A DNA stretch of 7,226 nt from NCBI GenBank assembly GCA_047638515.1, contig JBLIME010000140.1, positions 1-7,226 of the forward strand. The letters are read 5' to 3'. The notes below the pieces were generated by a model that saw nothing but the letters and a program-made list of their open reading frames with translations, did not search any database and was not told where the DNA came from. The translations under genes and the position numbers were made by a program. This document shows, piece after piece, positions 4,699-7,226 of the stretch; positions within the stretch are counted from its first letter, which is position 1; every line of letters begins with the position of its first letter. The stretch is from CANLBN01 sp047638515. Its GTDB lineage: Bacteria > Pseudomonadota > Gammaproteobacteria > Pseudomonadales > Cellvibrionaceae.

Positions 4699-6423
4699 AT
4701 GGATTGGCAAAAACCAGCCTATATGGGCGGAATCTTAGTACTTTCATTAGCAATTCTTTTTGAATGGAATCAATTCAAAGAAGCAAAAGCGCTAGCAACC
4801 ACCAATAGTGACAGTTCGCTGGTGTCTACCATCAATGGTGCTGGTAGTAACGGTGCTGGTAGTAATGGCGTCAATAAAGTTACAGTCCCTCTTGTGCCAA
4901 CAATTGAAGAGTCTGATCTACCGATTGTCTCGAATGGTAGTAACTTAGAGAGCAATGCGACCGAAGCTATTAATGACAACAAGGTCAATCAAAGTGACTT
5001 TGTGAGTATTAAAACAAGCACCATTGAAATGGTTATCAATCGCAATGGCGGGGATATTGTTCAAGCTGTCTTACCGAGGCACAAGGTAAAATTAAATGGC
5101 GAGCAAGGTTTCACCATTTTAGACGAAACTTTAGCGACCACTTATATCGCACAAAGCGGTTTAATTGGTGTTAATGGCACAGACACCAGCGATGGCCGTC
5201 CGCTATTCAAATCAGCTAAGACTGTTTATGAATTAAAGAAAGGTGATGGCTCACTTAATGTCGATCTAACACTTAATCAAAATGGCGTTAACATTACTAA
5301 GCGCTTTACTTTTTTTGAAAATAAAAATGTAATTAATGTCACCTATCTTATCGATAACCAGTCGGCTTCAAATTGGCAGGCTAACTTCTATGGTCAAATC
5401 AAACGCGACAGTCATAAACCAATTGCTGCCGCTGACTCGGGTGTTGGTGTTAGTCCCTATGTTGGTGCAGCCACAACGACTAATGATGACAAGTATGAAA
5501 AATTAACCTTTAGTGACCTTGAAGAAGAAAGCCAAAATTTTTCTATCCAAGGTGGATGGGTTGCTATGGTGCAGCATTATTTTACCAGTGCTTGGATACC
5601 CAACAAGGAATCAACCAATAAAATATTCCTACGCAAATTGAAGAATCAAGATATGTATTTACTGGGATTTATAAGTCCAGAAACCTTGGTTCAACCGGGA
5701 ACACAAACAGAAATTAGCGCAAGATTTTATGTGGGACCAAAAAATATTGACGATCTAGAGCTGATTGCCGAAAATCTAGATTTAACGATCGATTTTGGTT
5801 TTTTATGGTGGATCGCCAAGCCTATTTTCCACCTGCTTGACTACATCCACGATCATATCGGTAATTGGGGTTGGTCTATAATTGTTTTGACAATTATAAT
5901 AAAAGCGATCTTTTTCTACCCATCCGCCTTGAGCTACCGCTCGATGGCAAAAATGCGTAAACTTTCACCCAAGATGAAAGCATTGAAGGAGCGCGTGGGC
6001 GACGACAAACAAAAAATGTCGCAAGAGATGATGAAGCTCTACAAGAAAGAAAAAGTCAATCCTATGGGAGGCTGTCTGCCTATACTGATTCAAATGCCCG
6101 TGTTTATTTCGCTTTATTGGGTGTTAATGGAAAGTGTGGAATTACGTCATGCACCTTTTGCAATGTGGATTACCGATTTATCAGTGATGGACCCATATTT
6201 TATATTTCCATTAGTGATGGGGGCAACAATGTTTATTCAACAGCAGTTAAACCCGACTCCACCGGACCCGATGCAAGCAAAGATAATGAAATGGATGCCC
6301 GTTGCATTTACCTTTATGTTTTTGTGGTTCCCTGTCGGTTTGGTGATTTACTGGGTAACCAACAATACACTGTCTATTATACAGCAGTACATCATTACTA
6401 AACGAATAGAAGCTGCCGACTAA
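4699..6423 (+). CDS. yidC: Membrane protein insertase YidC
   Basis: YidC inserts and folds inner-membrane proteins, alone or with SecYEG. The 574-residue product has an N-terminal anchor (about 7-22), a low-complexity Ser/Asn/Gly-rich linker (about 35-100), the large periplasmic P1 domain (about 101-345), and the conserved core: an amphipathic helix (367-384), TM2 (about 390-409), the cytoplasmic loop SYRSMAKMRKLSPKMKALK with GDDKQKMSQEMMKLYK, TM3 from VNPMGGCLPILIQMPVF (453-469), and TM4 and TM5 up to about 555. Arg420 in MAKMR corresponds to the essential groove Arg366 of E. coli. The C-terminus ends TKRIEAAD and lacks the longer basic tail of E. coli YidC. The ATG has only a weak TAAAG before it. 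The gene follows yidD, its functional partner, and precedes mnmE by 36 bases, the standard order. Confidence 0.98.
   Translation: MDWQKPAYMGGILVLSLAILFEWNQFKEAKALATTNSDSSLVSTINGAGSNGAGSNGVNKVTVPLVPTIEESDLPIVSNGSNLESNATEAINDNKVNQSDFVSIKTSTIEMVINRNGGDIVQAVLPRHKVKLNGEQGFTILDETLATTYIAQSGLIGVNGTDTSDGRPLFKSAKTVYELKKGDGSLNVDLTLNQNGVNITKRFTFFENKNVINVTYLIDNQSASNWQANFYGQIKRDSHKPIAAADSGVGVSPYVGAATTTNDDKYEKLTFSDLEEESQNFSIQGGWVAMVQHYFTSAWIPNKESTNKIFLRKLKNQDMYLLGFISPETLVQPGTQTEISARFYVGPKNIDDLELIAENLDLTIDFGFLWWIAKPIFHLLDYIHDHIGNWGWSIIVLTIIIKAIFFYPSALSYRSMAKMRKLSPKMKALKERVGDDKQKMSQEMMKLYKKEKVNPMGGCLPILIQMPVFISLYWVLMESVELRHAPFAMWITDLSVMDPYFIFPLVMGATMFIQQQLNPTPPDPMQAKIMKWMPVAFTFMFLWFPVGLVIYWVTNNTLSIIQQYIITKRIEAAD
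4834..4869 (+). repeat. 15-bp tandem repeat in the YidC linker
   Basis: Two copies of AATGGTGCTGGTAGT (4834-4848, and 4849-4863 with one T-to-C change) are followed by a 6-base partial copy with one change. They encode NGAGS-NGAGS-NG (residues 46-57) between the membrane anchor and the periplasmic domain. The 15-base unit keeps the frame, so copy number can vary without harm. Confidence 0.75.
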
Positions 6424-6459
6424 GCAATGCGGCGGTCTCAATGATAGAGATTCTCTTTA

Positions 6460-7226
6460 ATGTTCACATCATCAGATACCATCGCTGCTATAGCAACTGC
6501 ACCCGGTCGCGGCAGCGTCGGTATCATTCGTATCTCCGGGCCACAAGCCTATCTATTATCTGAAACAATCACCCAACAAACGCTCAAATCTCGCTACGCC
6601 CAGTTAACTGACTTTTGCCATCCATTGACCAAGGCCGTCATAGATCGAGGTATAGCGATATTTTTTCCTAACCCCTACTCTTTTACCGGTGAGGATGTTC
6701 TCGAGTTACAGGGGCATGGCGGCACGGTGGTGCTCGACCAATTGCTCACCGCCATCACTTCACTGGATAAAATCCGCCTAGCTAGACCGGGTGAATTTTC
6801 TGAGCGTGCTTTTCTAAACGACAAGCTTGATCTAACCCAGGCTGAGGCAATTGCCGATTTAATCAATGCGACCAGCGAGCAGGCTGCACGCAACGCTGTC
6901 AAATCTTTGCAGGGCGTATTTTCTGAAAAAATTAACGACCTCGTGGAAAAAATTACCCAAATACGTATTTACATAGAAGCTGCCATCGATTTCCCCGAAG
7001 AAGAGATAAATTTTTTAGAAGATAAGACGCTCTTTATCGGCCTGAATGATATAAAACAGACATTGAACTCGGTTTTTATTCAAGCTAAGCAAGGCGCTCT
7101 ATTAAGAGAGGGAATGACAATTGTTATTGCAGGTCGGCCTAATGCAGGAAAATCAAGTCTGTTAAATGCCCTTGCGGGCAAAGAGTCCGCTATTGTAACC
7201 GCTATTGAAGGTACTACTCGCGACAT
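6460..7226 (+). CDS. mnmE: tRNA modification GTPase MnmE, N-terminal part
   Basis: MnmE, with MnmG, adds the carboxymethylaminomethyl group to uridine 34 of certain tRNAs. The first 255 residues are present; the gene runs off the window. They include the formyl-tetrahydrofolate-binding N-domain (DTIAAIATAPGRGSVGIIRI at 6-25, FTGEDVLELQGHGG at 75-88, RPGEFSERAFLNDKLDLTQA at 109-128), the helical region (ADLINATSEQAARNAV, IEAAIDFPEEEI), then G1 GRPNAGKSS (225-233) and G2 GTTRD (251-255) of the GTPase domain. The residues before G2 read VTAIEGTTRD where most family members have VTDIxGTTRD. ATG 6460 gives the N-terminus expected from E. coli (MSDNDTIVAQATPPGRG); no good ribosome binding site is visible. 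It is probably co-transcribed with yidC, 36 bases upstream. Confidence 0.97.
   Translation, partial: MFTSSDTIAAIATAPGRGSVGIIRISGPQAYLLSETITQQTLKSRYAQLTDFCHPLTKAVIDRGIAIFFPNPYSFTGEDVLELQGHGGTVVLDQLLTAITSLDKIRLARPGEFSERAFLNDKLDLTQAEAIADLINATSEQAARNAVKSLQGVFSEKINDLVEKITQIRIYIEAAIDFPEEEINFLEDKTLFIGLNDIKQTLNSVFIQAKQGALLREGMTIVIAGRPNAGKSSLLNALAGKESAIVTAIEGTTRD

Noticed and set aside
6117..6441. Open frames overlapping the end of yidC in other frames and on the other strand
   Set aside because: They are shadows of the strongly conserved yidC frame.

Overview
The window is a piece of a gammaproteobacterial chromosome around the replication-initiator gene. An intact dnaA on the minus strand faces away from an intact rpmH-rnpA-yidD-yidC-mnmE cluster on the plus strand, the classic arrangement of this class. 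The protein sequences (L34, DnaA, YidC, MnmE) look like the marine Pseudomonas/Cellvibrio-type gammaproteobacteria. The DNA is moderately AT-rich by eye. A block of decayed genes and transposase relics beside dnaA suggests a lineage losing genes, such as a host-associated symbiont. The lineage and lifestyle are inferences.

Bases 1-1569 contain no intact gene. They hold three relics in a row: the C-terminal end of an IS1182/IS5-type (DDE) transposase on the minus strand (about 83-315), the C-terminal half of a GreB-type transcript-cleavage factor on the plus strand (about 515-807), and an IS30-family transposase on the minus strand (about 855-1487). All carry stops and frameshifts. Several short direct duplications and one strong hairpin (489-520) lie among them. 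dnaN, recF and gyrB, which normally follow dnaA, are absent; the debris occupies their place.

Bases 1570-3216 (minus) encode a full-length DnaA that starts at TTG behind a good ribosome binding site. The 567-base gap to rpmH is a candidate oriC. It has two perfect DnaA boxes and three degenerate ones, an AT-rich stretch, a 13-bp inverted repeat and a 28-bp near-palindrome. The dnaA promoter carries a perfect DnaA box in its spacer, which suggests autoregulation. The rpmH promoter points the other way and has a GC-rich discriminator.

Bases 3784-7226 (plus) read as one cluster. It encodes ribosomal protein L34, the protein subunit of RNase P, the YidD membrane-insertion factor, the YidC insertase, and the start of the tRNA-modifying GTPase MnmE, which is cut by the window end. 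L34 serves the ribosome, RnpA and MnmE act on tRNA, and YidD and YidC place membrane proteins. rnpA is odd in having no ATG or GTG start, and its putative TTG sits in the loop of an inverted repeat.

I found no CRISPR array, no tRNA or rRNA gene and no convincing new system. The most unusual points are the broken dnaA operon and the palindromic structures in the dnaA-rpmH gap.
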